Positions 25,499 through 33,814 of a stretch of DNA of 38,687 bases are shown one piece after another. The position numbers and the translations under genes are program-made. Under the pieces are notes generated by a model. That model was given only the letters and a program-made list of their open reading frames with translations, was not told the DNA's origin and searched no databases. Numbering within the stretch: the stretch's first letter is position 1; every line of letters begins with the position of its first letter. The DNA is from CBFIJI01 sp965662885 (lineage in GTDB: Bacteria > Bacteroidota > Bacteroidia > Flavobacteriales > Flavobacteriaceae). The DNA lies in contig CBFIJI010000009.1 in assembly GCA_965662885.1 (NCBI GenBank), forward strand, positions 1 through 38,687, given 5' to 3'.

Positions 25499-26056
25499 TT
25501 ATTGAATAGTAACAGGAAAATTGATCTGAACATCTGTTTCACCACCAATAGCATCACGTGTATTTCCACCTTTATTAGTCGGTTCGTGAATCAAATAAAC
25601 TTGAACAGAACCTGAACCAGCAGCAGCAGTTTCCCATTCAGTATTTAACAATAAGGGGGTGCTGTTACTGTCAGAAGTATCGTTTGAAGCCGATGAAATG
25701 GATAAGGAAACCCCTTGAATTTGATAAAACACTTGGTGTTCGTCTGCTTCTTCAATAACTTCCTCTGTAATATTATCTGGATCACTTGGGTCGCTATTAT
25801 CCAAAAATGAAATCTCCGCTGAATAAACACTATTGGCGTCCAAACTAATAGTAGGTATCGTTTGTCCATCTTCCCAAGTAACGGTATTTGTAGTTGTTTC
25901 CCCTTGTTTTTGAAAGCTCAAAATTACTGTGGTAATTTGCTCTTCTTCATTAACAACAACAGGCTCCTTATCTTTGGAACATTGTGTAAAGGTTAGCAAT
26001 AATATTAATGAAAAAAGGGCAATGGGTGTATTTTTTGAAATATTAAAAATTTTCAT
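25499..26056 (-). CDS. acidic lipoprotein of the putative metal-uptake cluster
   Basis: A 185-aa lipoprotein: hydrophobic signal and lipobox FTQCSKD. The mature part is very acidic, with ITEEVIEEADEHQVFYQ near its centre, a pattern I associate with a Bacteroidota lipoprotein family (often annotated as type 1 periplasmic-binding-fold) found beside ZnuD-like receptors. Metal binding through the Glu/Asp/His segment is inferred. It ends 5 nt before the receptor frame and starts 84 nt after the His-rich gene. Confidence 0.75.
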   Translation of the reverse strand: MKIFNISKNTPIALFSLILLLTFTQCSKDKEPVVVNEEEQITTVILSFQKQGETTTNTVTWEDGQTIPTISLDANSVYSAEISFLDNSDPSDPDNITEEVIEEADEHQVFYQIQGVSLSISSASNDTSDSNSTPLLLNTEWETAAAGSGSVQVYLIHEPTNKGGNTRDAIGGETDVQINFPVTIQ

Positions 26057-26105
26057 AAGCGTGTTTTAAACGTTGTTATTTTTATAAAAAATTGGATGTC
26101 TTAAA

Positions 26106-26120
26106 AATGATTTTATCATT
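26106..26120. promoter_or_regulatory. palindrome upstream of the lipoprotein gene
   Basis: AATGAT-TTT-ATCATT is a perfect 6-3-6 inverted repeat, 50-64 nt before the ATG at 26056. It shares AATGAT/ATCATT half-site content with the palindrome at 26557-26575. A candidate operator, possibly for a Fur-family metal regulator. Confidence 0.35.
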
Positions 26121-26140
26121 ATTTAAGAATCATTTTCAGG

Positions 26141-26473
26141 CTAAATAACAACGAACGGTGGCCCACGAGAAGCAAGATCGTGGAAGGTCTGTGTTTGAAG
26201 TTGTTCTGTAGAACTAATTACTTTTTGACCAGCACGGAAAATATTAGGTTCACTTTCAGTAGCAAACGTTAAAAAGGTTATCGGTTGGAGACAATAATCA
26301 AGAAGTTCACTATGAAAACGGAATTCATGAATATGTGTTTCCGAATGACCACATTCAACGATGCGGTGGAACTCTAAGGTGTGAGATAGCTTTAAACCAT
26401 AGGGAAGCAACAGAGCCAGAATTAAGAAACTGACCAGTAGATTTGTTTTAAATGTATTTTTATTTAAAGACAT
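26141..26473 (-). CDS. small His-rich membrane-anchored protein
   Basis: A 110-aa protein with one N-terminal hydrophobic segment (about 12-27), then a His/Cys/Glu-rich stretch (CGHSETHIHEFRFHSELLDYC, about 41-61; eight His between residues 30 and 54) and a C-terminal RGPP motif. Short His-rich proteins ending in RGPP-like motifs occur next to metal-uptake TonB receptors in Flavobacteriia, as far as I recall. A periplasmic metal-binding role is inferred. First gene of the 26473-21747 run, with its own promoter. Confidence 0.7.
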   Translation of the reverse strand: MSLNKNTFKTNLLVSFLILALLLPYGLKLSHTLEFHRIVECGHSETHIHEFRFHSELLDYCLQPITFLTFATESEPNIFRAGQKVISSTEQLQTQTFHDLASRGPPFVVI

Positions 26474-26488
26474 TCCCTTATTAAACTT

Positions 26489-26519
26489 TAAATATACTAA
26501 TGTGATATTAAAGATTCAA
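26489..26519 (-). promoter_or_regulatory. promoter of the metal-uptake cluster
   Basis: On the minus strand TTG (26519-26517), a 20-nt spacer and TATATTTA (26496-26489) approximate the Bacteroidota -33/-7 pair with one mismatch. The ATG at 26473 is 15 nt downstream. The span 26491-26509 is itself partly self-complementary (AATAT...ATATT). Confidence 0.5.
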
Positions 26520-26556
26520 AAATAAGAAACTGCAATGAAATATTAGAGCATTAGGG

Positions 26557-26575
26557 TATAAATGATTCATTTATA
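26557..26575. promoter_or_regulatory. perfect 9-1-9 palindrome between sco operon and metal cluster
   Basis: TATAAATGA-T-TCATTTATA is a perfect 19-bp palindrome, about 70 nt upstream of the predicted -7 element of the metal cluster and 10 nt past the scoB stop. The 9-1-9 layout is like Fur/Zur-type boxes. Alternatively it is an AT-rich terminator hairpin of the sco operon, but it lacks a T run. Confidence 0.4.
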
Positions 26576-26585
26576 ACAAACCTAA

Positions 26586-27245
26586 CTATAGAAAAGGCAT
26601 CTCTTTTACTTGATCGGGGACAATAAGGGTTCCAGCAGTAGCTTGTTGAATTTCAGTTATCGATACCCCAGGAGCATGTTCCCGCAATAAAAAGCCTTCT
26701 GGAACAACATCGATAACAGCCAATTCGGTAACAATTTTTTTAACACATTTCAAACCGGTCAATGGCAAGGAGCAATGCTCTAAAAGTTTGGATTGTCCTT
26801 TTCTATTTACGTGCATCATAGCTACGATAATATTTTCTGCAGAAGCCACTAAATCCATAGCCCCTCCCATCCCTTTAACTAATTTTCCAGGTATTTTCCA
26901 ATTGGCAATATCACCATTTTGAGCGACTTCCATAGCTCCTAAAATAGTTAAGTCAATGTGTTTTCCTCGAATCATGGAAAAACTCATCGCTGAATCAAAA
27001 AAACTGGCACCAGGAAGTGCTGTGATGGTTTGTTTACCAGCATTAATTAAGTCAGCATCCTCATCACCTGCTATGGGGAAAGGCCCCATTCCTAAAATAC
27101 CATTTTCGCTTTGAAATTCAACAGCAATAGTGGAGGGAACATGATTGGCAACCAAGGTGGGAATACCAATACCCAAATTGACATAAAAGCCATCTTTTAC
27201 TTCTTGTGCAATCCGTTTAGCTATGCCGTTTTTATCCAGTGCCAT
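26586..27245 (-). CDS. scoB: 3-oxoacid CoA-transferase subunit B
   Basis: Beta subunit of succinyl-CoA:3-oxoacid CoA-transferase, which moves CoA between succinyl-CoA and acetoacetate. It is 219 aa. The catalytic glutamate is E47 in FQSENGILGMGP. The GGAMDLV segment and PGVSITEI near the C-terminus are family marks. ATG 27245 is chosen over the longer frame (27374), which would overlap scoA by 125 bp. It starts 4 nt after the scoA stop and ends the etfB-etfA-scoA-scoB operon. Confidence 0.95.
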   Translation of the reverse strand: MALDKNGIAKRIAQEVKDGFYVNLGIGIPTLVANHVPSTIAVEFQSENGILGMGPFPIAGDEDADLINAGKQTITALPGASFFDSAMSFSMIRGKHIDLTILGAMEVAQNGDIANWKIPGKLVKGMGGAMDLVASAENIIVAMMHVNRKGQSKLLEHCSLPLTGLKCVKKIVTELAVIDVVPEGFLLREHAPGVSITEIQQATAGTLIVPDQVKEMPFL

Positions 27246-27249
27246 TGAA

Positions 27250-27951
27250 TCAAGGTTTTGGTTGTACGGTTCGTTGTTCAATCCGCTTTTCATAGGCAAT
27301 CCCTTGAACAATTCGATTAACAAATACGCCTGGAATGTGTAAAGTATTGGGGTCAAGGGTTCCAAGGGGAACAAGTTCTTCTACTTCTGCAACAGTAATG
27401 GTTGCAGCACCACACATGTTGGGATTAAAATTTCGTGCAGTTCCTTTAAAAATAAGATTCCCTGCCGTATCACCTTTCCAAGCTTTGACTAAAGAAAAAT
27501 CTGCTTTAAAGGCTTCTTCCAAAACGTGCATTTTTCCATTCCATTCTCTTGTTTCTTTTCCTTCTGCAACCTCAGTTCCATATCCAGCTGGAGTATAAAA
27601 AGCAGGAATACCTGCTTGTGCTGCACGGCACTTTTCTGCTAAAGTCCCTTGTGGAGTAAGAATCACTTCCAACTCCCCCGAAAGCATTTGACGTTCAAAT
27701 TCAGCATTCTCCCCTACATAGGAAGCAATCATGGTTTTGATTTGCTTCTGTTGTAACAACAAACCCAAACCAAAATCATCAACACCCGCATTGTTAGAAA
27801 TACATCGAAGGTTCTTCACGCCCATTTTTACAAGATGTTGAATGGCGTTTTCCGGTATTCCACTAAGTCCAAAACCACCGATCATCAGGGTCATTCCATC
27901 CTTTACATCGTGTAAAGCATCAACTATGGAAGGAACGCGTTTGTCGATCAT
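27250..27951 (-). CDS. scoA: 3-oxoacid CoA-transferase subunit A
   Basis: Alpha subunit (233 aa) paired with scoB. The N-terminal GGFGLSGIPENAI (near 24-36) is the CoA-transferase family I signature. NNAGVDDFGLG and the TPAGYGTEVAEGKE segments are conserved. It follows etfA after 23 nt, and scoB follows after 4 nt, so translation of the two subunits is likely coupled. Confidence 0.95.
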   Translation of the reverse strand: MIDKRVPSIVDALHDVKDGMTLMIGGFGLSGIPENAIQHLVKMGVKNLRCISNNAGVDDFGLGLLLQQKQIKTMIASYVGENAEFERQMLSGELEVILTPQGTLAEKCRAAQAGIPAFYTPAGYGTEVAEGKETREWNGKMHVLEEAFKADFSLVKAWKGDTAGNLIFKGTARNFNPNMCGAATITVAEVEELVPLGTLDPNTLHIPGVFVNRIVQGIAYEKRIEQRTVQPKP

Positions 27952-27974
27952 GTTCTAGGTTTAGTATTGGGAAA

Positions 27975-28931
27975 CTATGCTTGTTTTATCGCTTTTAATT
28001 TTTCGGTTAATTTAGGGAGTACCTCAAAAGCATCCCCAACAATACCGTAATCTGCTGCTTTAAAAAATGGAGCTTCAGGATCGTTATTAATGACCACTTT
28101 TACTTTAGACGAATTGATGCCAGCCAAATGTTGAATGGCCCCCGAAACACCAATAGCAATATACAAATTGGATGCAACAGGTTTTCCTGTTTGACCAACG
28201 TGTTCACTGTGTGGACGCCAACCCATATCCGAAACAGGTTTGGAACAGGCTGTTGCTGCTCCTAAAACCGCTGCAAGATTTTCTATCAAGTGCCAATTTT
28301 CTGGTCCTTTTAAACCTCGACCTCCAGATACTACTATGTCCGCATCAGCAATGGAAACCGTGTTGCTTGTCTTTTCAATCGCACTAACCGTCAAATTTGA
28401 GGTCCCCATCACCGCTTCAACGGTCTCCTGTGTGGGTGTTGTTACTTTTTCATGAACACCATAGGCATTAGGCGATAAACTTAGTACTGTTTTTGAATTG
28501 TTACTTTTAGAAATATTGAAAGCCTTATTGGTAAAACAGGAACGTTTAACCGTTAATGGATCATAGGAATCAGGTAAAGCAACCACATTTGATAAATAGC
28601 TCGCTTCAGCTTTAATCGCTAAAACAGGGGCTAGATATCTTCCATTTGCAGAGGCAGTTGTTACCACAATTGTGGCACTATAATCCGCAATAATTTTTGC
28701 TAAAGTTGCACTGTAGTGATCTACGGTAAACATTTCAAGTGCAGGCTCACTCACATTTACTATTTTATCCACACCAAACTGTCCCAAGGCACTACCGTCT
28801 TCTTGATTGAAGGTTACGGCAATTAGCGGCAGATTGGTTGCATCAGCGATAGCACGCCCATAGGAAGCAACTTCAAAACTGGCTTTTTTGATCACTCCAT
28901 TTTCAGATTCTATATAAACAACTACTGACAT
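27975..28931 (-). CDS. etfA: electron transfer flavoprotein alpha subunit
   Basis: FAD-binding subunit of ETF (318 aa), which accepts electrons from acyl-CoA dehydrogenases such as the gcdH product. The C-terminal FAD domain has the signature VSGGRGLKGPENW, then GWRPHSEHVGQTGKPV and the AIGVSGAIQHLAGI segment. ATG 28931 (MSVVVYIESENG) is the family start; the frame is open upstream into etfB but that is unlikely to be used. It lies 19 nt after etfB. Confidence 0.96.
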   Translation of the reverse strand: MSVVVYIESENGVIKKASFEVASYGRAIADATNLPLIAVTFNQEDGSALGQFGVDKIVNVSEPALEMFTVDHYSATLAKIIADYSATIVVTTASANGRYLAPVLAIKAEASYLSNVVALPDSYDPLTVKRSCFTNKAFNISKSNNSKTVLSLSPNAYGVHEKVTTPTQETVEAVMGTSNLTVSAIEKTSNTVSIADADIVVSGGRGLKGPENWHLIENLAAVLGAATACSKPVSDMGWRPHSEHVGQTGKPVASNLYIAIGVSGAIQHLAGINSSKVKVVINNDPEAPFFKAADYGIVGDAFEVLPKLTEKLKAIKQA

Positions 28932-28950
28932 ACGTATTTTTTTGTTAGGG

Positions 28951-29697
28951 TTATAAAACTTTCGCTTCGTTTTGAAGCAAATCAATTAGGGTATCAATAT
29001 CTTCTGCATCGATCAATCGCACTGCACCTTTAGCCGGTGGTTTTTGAAACGTTGTAATCTCAGTGGCATTCGCCTCTCCCGAGGGAGCAACAACTTCCAA
29101 AGGCTTTTTTCGTGCTTGCATGATACCGCGCATATTCGGAATAATTAGGTCACTTTCTTCAACCAAGCCTTTTTGACCCCCTATAACAAGAGGTAAGGTC
29201 GCTTTTGTCACTTCTTTTCCTCCATCAATTTCACGTTCAAGACTTGCTTGCTCTCCTTCAATTTCCAATCCGATACAGTTGGTCAAAAACGAATATCCCA
29301 AAAGAGTGGCCAACATGGCACCAACCATTCCTCCATTATAGTCGATGGATTCCCGTCCAGTGATGATCAAATCATAATTTCCATTGGCACAAATTGCTTG
29401 TAATTCCTTAGCTACAGCAAAACCGTCTTTAGGATTGGTGTCAACACGAATGGCATTGTCAGCTCCAATGGCCAAACATTTTCTTAAAATAACTTCACTT
29501 GTAGCGTCACCCACTGTAACAACCGTTACCTGAGCACCTTGTTTTTGCTGAAGCCATATCGCTCGAGTCAAACCAAATTCATCATTAGGATTAATGATGA
29601 ATTGTACCCCATTTTTATCAAATTCAGTATTTTCTGCCTGAAAATTTATTTTTGAAGTGGTGTCGGGTACGTTACTAATACAAACTAAAATATTCAT
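28951..29697 (-). CDS. etfB: electron transfer flavoprotein beta subunit
   Basis: AMP-binding partner (248 aa) of EtfA. It begins MNILVCISNVPDTTSK, and VVTVGDATSEVILRKCLAIGADNAIRV and ITGRESIDYNGGMVGAMLA are beta-ETF marks. ATG 29697 is preferred to TTG 29706. First gene of etfB-etfA-scoA-scoB, with an exact -7 element upstream. Confidence 0.96.
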   Translation of the reverse strand: MNILVCISNVPDTTSKINFQAENTEFDKNGVQFIINPNDEFGLTRAIWLQQKQGAQVTVVTVGDATSEVILRKCLAIGADNAIRVDTNPKDGFAVAKELQAICANGNYDLIITGRESIDYNGGMVGAMLATLLGYSFLTNCIGLEIEGEQASLEREIDGGKEVTKATLPLVIGGQKGLVEESDLIIPNMRGIMQARKKPLEVVAPSGEANATEITTFQKPPAKGAVRLIDAEDIDTLIDLLQNEAKVL

Positions 29698-29713
29698 AAA
29701 AGACAATTTTTTA

Positions 29714-29721
29714 CAAATTTA
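29714..29721 (-). promoter_or_regulatory. -7 promoter element of the etf-sco operon
   Basis: The minus strand reads TAAATTTG, an exact TAnnTTTG match, 16 nt before the etfB ATG. No clear TTG is seen at -33. It makes etf-sco a unit separate from the upstream xyl operon. Confidence 0.5.
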
Positions 29722-29794
29722 AAAAGAACCACACATAAAAATAGTTTATTAAGGGTTTTTCTGGACACTGAATACAAAAAAATGATACTGGACG

Positions 29795-30850
29795 TTATAA
29801 AGCATCTTTTACACAGCGAAACCCTGTATGTTGAAGTCCTGTATCTGGAGATGATTTCATTCGGGAAGCCACCCGATATCCAGTACAATACGCGTCATTA
29901 CACAAGAAAGACCCCCCACGCATTACTTTTTGATCGGTATAGGGCATATAGGGATCATAACTGTTTTGAGGTCCTTTGGGGTTAGCAATCACTCCCGAGG
30001 AAACTGTTTGATAATAGTTGTAATCGTACCAATCTGAACACCATTCCCAAACATTACCCGCCATATCAAACAACCCAAAAGGATTAGACTCAAAGGAACC
30101 GACTGGAGCAGTAAAAAAAAACTGATCTCTTAATGAATTATTGTAGGGAAAATCCCCTTCCCAAATATTTGATTTTGCTTTACCTTCTTTAGGGTTTTCA
30201 GCACCCCAAGGATAGGTGTTTTTTTCTAAACCTCCGCGAGCAGCCCACTCCCATTCTGCTTCTGTAGGCAAACGTTTACCAGCCCATTCTGCATAGGCCA
30301 TCGCATCAAACCAAGATACATGAACTACTGGATGATCCATTTTTTCTTCAATAGAGCTTTTTGGTCCTTGTGGCTGCCTCCAACTGGCCTTAGGAACCCA
30401 TTCCCACCATGCGCCAAAATCATTTAATGCAACAGGACCATTTGTAGGTTTAAATACCAATGATGCTGCCTGTAAAAGAGAATCATGAGGTTTTGGGGTG
30501 TCAGGGGGCAATGCTTTTTTAAGCTCCTCCCAGTTGGGTGCTTTTTCAGCAATAGTAATATAACCCGTTGCCGCAACAAACTCGGCAAACTCAGCATTAG
30601 TAACTTCGGTGGCGTCCATCCAAAAACCATCAACAGCAACTTGATGAATAGGACCTTCGTCGGGTCGTGATTGCTTGTCCTTTCCTCCCATCTGAAATTG
30701 TCCAGAAGGAATCCATACCATCCCCTCTTTTTTGATCACCTTCATTGGACTAGTTTTTGAGCTATTTTGACAGGCTAACAATAAGAGTAGTATCCCAATC
30801 AAAACAACGACTGATTTTATAAGTTTAAAAAAATATTGAAAATTTCCCAT
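29795..30850 (-). CDS. formylglycine-generating enzyme (sulfatase maturase), lipoprotein
   Basis: Oxidises the Cys of the sulfatase C-x-P-S-R motif to formylglycine. The 351-aa protein has a lipobox LLLAC (C27), so it is probably anchored on the periplasmic side. Conserved parts are GMVWIPSGQFQMG near 43, HPVVHVSWFDAMAYAEWAG, RLPTEAEWEWAARGG, DMAGNVWEWCSDWY and RGGSFLCNDAYC. The last holds C317 and C322, spaced as the active-site pair of true FGE, followed by GFRC at C346. This separates it from GldJ/GldK-like proteins that share only the fold. It begins 4 nt after the sugar symporter gene ends, so it is the last gene of xylB-xylA-symporter-FGE. Confidence 0.88.
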   Translation of the reverse strand: MGNFQYFFKLIKSVVVLIGILLLLLACQNSSKTSPMKVIKKEGMVWIPSGQFQMGGKDKQSRPDEGPIHQVAVDGFWMDATEVTNAEFAEFVAATGYITIAEKAPNWEELKKALPPDTPKPHDSLLQAASLVFKPTNGPVALNDFGAWWEWVPKASWRQPQGPKSSIEEKMDHPVVHVSWFDAMAYAEWAGKRLPTEAEWEWAARGGLEKNTYPWGAENPKEGKAKSNIWEGDFPYNNSLRDQFFFTAPVGSFESNPFGLFDMAGNVWEWCSDWYDYNYYQTVSSGVIANPKGPQNSYDPYMPYTDQKVMRGGSFLCNDAYCTGYRVASRMKSSPDTGLQHTGFRCVKDAL

Positions 30851-30854
30851 AATG

Positions 30855-32474
30855 CTAGCCTCTAAAATAGGTTAAAACGAATACAACAAGCAAGATTAAA
30901 ATGACTGAAAAAACAATATCCGCTGTGGAAAAACTATTTTTAGCGCTTTCTTTTTGCTCTTTTGTTAGGGTCCCAAAGGTCAAACCTGCAACTTGTGCCA
31001 ATTGTGGTTTTGCTTGATCAACAAGGGTTACACCCACACAAACTAAGGCTGAAAAGATAAACATAAAAATAGCCATATGAGCAAAATTAATCGTGGCAAA
31101 AGTGTACATCCACCCACTAAGGCTGTCTTTAAAAATCTCAGCACTAATCCGTGCTATAGCAACAAAGACACCTGAAAATAGGGTCACGATTGCAGCGTTA
31201 GAAGTAACTCTTTTCCATAAAATCCCCAAAAGAAAGACTGCCGTTATTGGGGGTGCAATATAGGATTGAACACTTTGTAAATATTGATAAAGAACACCTC
31301 CACCAATCAATTGCATCACTGGAATCCAAATAATTCCCATAATCACCATAATAGTAGTTGCTAGTTTACCAACATTAAGCAACCGACTTTCTGAGCTTTC
31401 TGGTTTTAATTTTTTATAGATATCGATTGTGAAAATGGTAGAACAGGAGTTAAAAACAGAGGCCAACGAACTCATCAATGCAGCCATTAGTCCTCCTGCA
31501 ACAAGTCCCTTAAGTCCGACAGGAAGTAAGGTTTTTACCAAAAGTGGAAAGGCTTCATCACTGCGCTCCAAATTGATCACCCCTTGCTTATCTAGTGCAA
31601 AGGCAATAATCCCTGGGATAAGAAAAATGAAGATAGGAAGTATTTTAAGGTAAGCACCAAAGATGGCTCCTCTTCGCCCGATTTTAATATTATTGGCTGC
31701 CAAAGTTCGTTGGACAATATATTGATCCGTACACCAATACCAAATCCCTACGATGGTTCCTCCAAAAAGTAAACCCGTCCATGGAAATTCAGGATCTGAA
31801 ATAGGACGCCACATATTGAAATGGGCACTTCCTGCTGTTTCTTTTAATTGCTCCCAGCCACCCACCTCTTGTAGTCCTAGATAGGTGATAATGACTGATC
31901 CAAAAATCAAAATAACGGTTTGAAGGGTTTCGGTATAGATCACGGCTTTCATTCCACCAATAACGGTGTATGCTCCTGTAAAAAGGACAATTCCAATGGC
32001 TCCATACCAAAAAGGAATACCCAATAACTCGGAAACCACAATACCCCCAGCATAAATAGTGACCGAAACTTTTGTGATAACATAGCCCAATAGAGAAAAT
32101 ACAGACAGAAACCATCGGGAACGACTGTCAAAGCGTTTTTCCAAAAATTCTGGCATCGTAAAGACTCCACTTCTCATATAAAAAGGAAGAAAAAGCCAAC
32201 CCAAAAGTAACACAATCCATGCGTGAAGTTCATAATGAGCCATTGGCATTCCAGACTCAGCACCTGTTCCTGCTAATCCAACCACATGTTCAGATCCAAT
32301 ATTAGAGGCGAAAATGGAAGCTCCAATAACAAACCAACCTACATTTCGTCCTGCTAAAAAATAGTCCTCTGTGTTTTTGTTTTTTTGTAATACCACCCAA
32401 ACAGAGACCCCAATTAAGGCCAAAAAATAAATCGCTAGAACTACCCAATCGCCCGTTTCCAATATTGAGCTCAT
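30855..32474 (-). CDS. sodium/sugar symporter, SSS (SLC5/SGLT) family
   Basis: Na+-driven sugar importer of the inner membrane, 539 aa with about 14 helices. FLAGRNVGWFVIGASIFASNIGSEHVVGLAGTGA (about 40-73) is the SGLT signature. AALMSSLASVFNSCSTIFTIDIYKK in the middle carries the Na2-site Ser/Thr residues. Its start overlaps the xylA stop in an ATGA (4-bp overlap), so translational coupling is expected and xylose is the likely substrate. FGE follows after 4 nt. Confidence 0.93.
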   Translation of the reverse strand: MSSILETGDWVVLAIYFLALIGVSVWVVLQKNKNTEDYFLAGRNVGWFVIGASIFASNIGSEHVVGLAGTGAESGMPMAHYELHAWIVLLLGWLFLPFYMRSGVFTMPEFLEKRFDSRSRWFLSVFSLLGYVITKVSVTIYAGGIVVSELLGIPFWYGAIGIVLFTGAYTVIGGMKAVIYTETLQTVILIFGSVIITYLGLQEVGGWEQLKETAGSAHFNMWRPISDPEFPWTGLLFGGTIVGIWYWCTDQYIVQRTLAANNIKIGRRGAIFGAYLKILPIFIFLIPGIIAFALDKQGVINLERSDEAFPLLVKTLLPVGLKGLVAGGLMAALMSSLASVFNSCSTIFTIDIYKKLKPESSESRLLNVGKLATTIMVIMGIIWIPVMQLIGGGVLYQYLQSVQSYIAPPITAVFLLGILWKRVTSNAAIVTLFSGVFVAIARISAEIFKDSLSGWMYTFATINFAHMAIFMFIFSALVCVGVTLVDQAKPQLAQVAGLTFGTLTKEQKESAKNSFSTADIVFSVILILLVVFVLTYFRG

Positions 32475-33796
32475 ATGTATTGATTTAAAATATTTTCAAA
32501 CAATTCTTGTTTACCACTTTTTATTTGGGGGTCCCCTGCTGACAAGGCATGTTCATAAAGATCGTTAAGTTGTAATTTTCCTGACTCAAAATCCTTTCCT
32601 TTCCCACTATCAAATGAGGCGTAACGCTCTTTACGTAATGCTGAATAAGACGATTCCTTAAGAATTTTATCTGCAACCAATAAGGCACGGGCAAAAGTAT
32701 CTGCCCCTCCAATATGTGCATGGAAGACATCGTCAATATCTGTAGAGTTTCGACGAATTTTTGCATCGAAATTAACCCCACCACCTTGTAGTCCTCCAGC
32801 TTCTAAAACAACCAATAAAGCTTCTGTAATTTCATATAAATTATTGGGGAATTGGTCCGTATCCCAACCGTTTTGATAGTCCCCCCTATTGGCATCAACA
32901 CTTCCAAGCATTCCCGCATTTGCAGCAACAACCAGTTCATGTTGAAAACTGTGTTGTGCAAGGGTTGCATGATTGACTTCGATATTTAATTTAAAATCCT
33001 TGTCCAAACCATATTGCTGTAAAAAACCAATGGTTGTTGCTGCATCAAAATCATATTGATGCTTCATGGGTTCCATCGGTTTAGGTTCAATAAAGAAAGT
33101 TCCTTTAAACCCTTGTGATCGTGCATAATCACGAGCCATAGAGAGCATTTGTGCCATATGGTCTAGTTCCCTTCCCATATCAGTGTTCAACAAAGACATA
33201 TACCCTTCACGACCTCCCCAGAAAACGTAATTTTCTCCCTCTAAAGCAATGGTAGCATCAAGGGCCATTTTGATTTGTGCACCAGCTCTTGATACAACGG
33301 AAAAGTCAGGGTTCGTCGCTGCTCCATTCATATAGTGCGGATTGGAAAAACAATTGGCGGTTCCCCACAATAATTTTACTCCAGATTCTTTTTTCTTTTG
33401 AGCAACATAGTCCGTAATAAATTGCAATCGCTTTTCAGATTCGGCGAGTGTTGGGGCTTCTTCAATCAGGTCAACATCGTGGAAGCAAAAATAGTCAAAG
33501 CCCATTTTAGTAATAAATTCAAAAGCTGCATCTGCTTTATCTTTCGCCGCCTGTAATGGGTCTGAAGCTTGATCCCACTCAAAATTTTGAGTACCCGGGC
33601 CAAAGGGATCTCCCCCCTGCCCACAGAAAGTATGCCAATAGGCAATTGCAAATTTAAAATGTTCTTTCATTGGCTTTCCTGCCACCACTTGATCAGGATT
33701 ATAAAACTTGAAGGCTAAGGGATTGTCGGATGATTTCCCTTCATAACGTATTGCTCCAATGCCTTTATAGTATTCTTTATCGCCTAATAGTATCAT
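32471..33796 (-). CDS. xylA: xylose isomerase
   Basis: Converts D-xylose to D-xylulose. The 441-aa length and N-terminal insert make it a class II enzyme. The catalytic pair H106 and D109 is in CFHDVDL. The metal site lies in FFIEPKPMEPMKHQYDFD and LNIEVNHATLAQHSF, then SVDANRGDYQNGWDTDQFP. All look intact. It lies 18 nt after xylB and overlaps the symporter by 4 bp. Confidence 0.98.
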   Translation of the reverse strand: MILLGDKEYYKGIGAIRYEGKSSDNPLAFKFYNPDQVVAGKPMKEHFKFAIAYWHTFCGQGGDPFGPGTQNFEWDQASDPLQAAKDKADAAFEFITKMGFDYFCFHDVDLIEEAPTLAESEKRLQFITDYVAQKKKESGVKLLWGTANCFSNPHYMNGAATNPDFSVVSRAGAQIKMALDATIALEGENYVFWGGREGYMSLLNTDMGRELDHMAQMLSMARDYARSQGFKGTFFIEPKPMEPMKHQYDFDAATTIGFLQQYGLDKDFKLNIEVNHATLAQHSFQHELVVAANAGMLGSVDANRGDYQNGWDTDQFPNNLYEITEALLVVLEAGGLQGGGVNFDAKIRRNSTDIDDVFHAHIGGADTFARALLVADKILKESSYSALRKERYASFDSGKGKDFESGKLQLNDLYEHALSAGDPQIKSGKQELFENILNQYI

Positions 33797-33814
33797 TGTT
33801 TAAAGTTTTGGTTT

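Noticed and set aside
29795..30850. GldJ/GldK gliding-motility lipoprotein
   Set aside because: These share the FGE fold and lipobox, but this protein has the CNDAYC catalytic pair, is short (351 aa) and has no other gld gene nearby.
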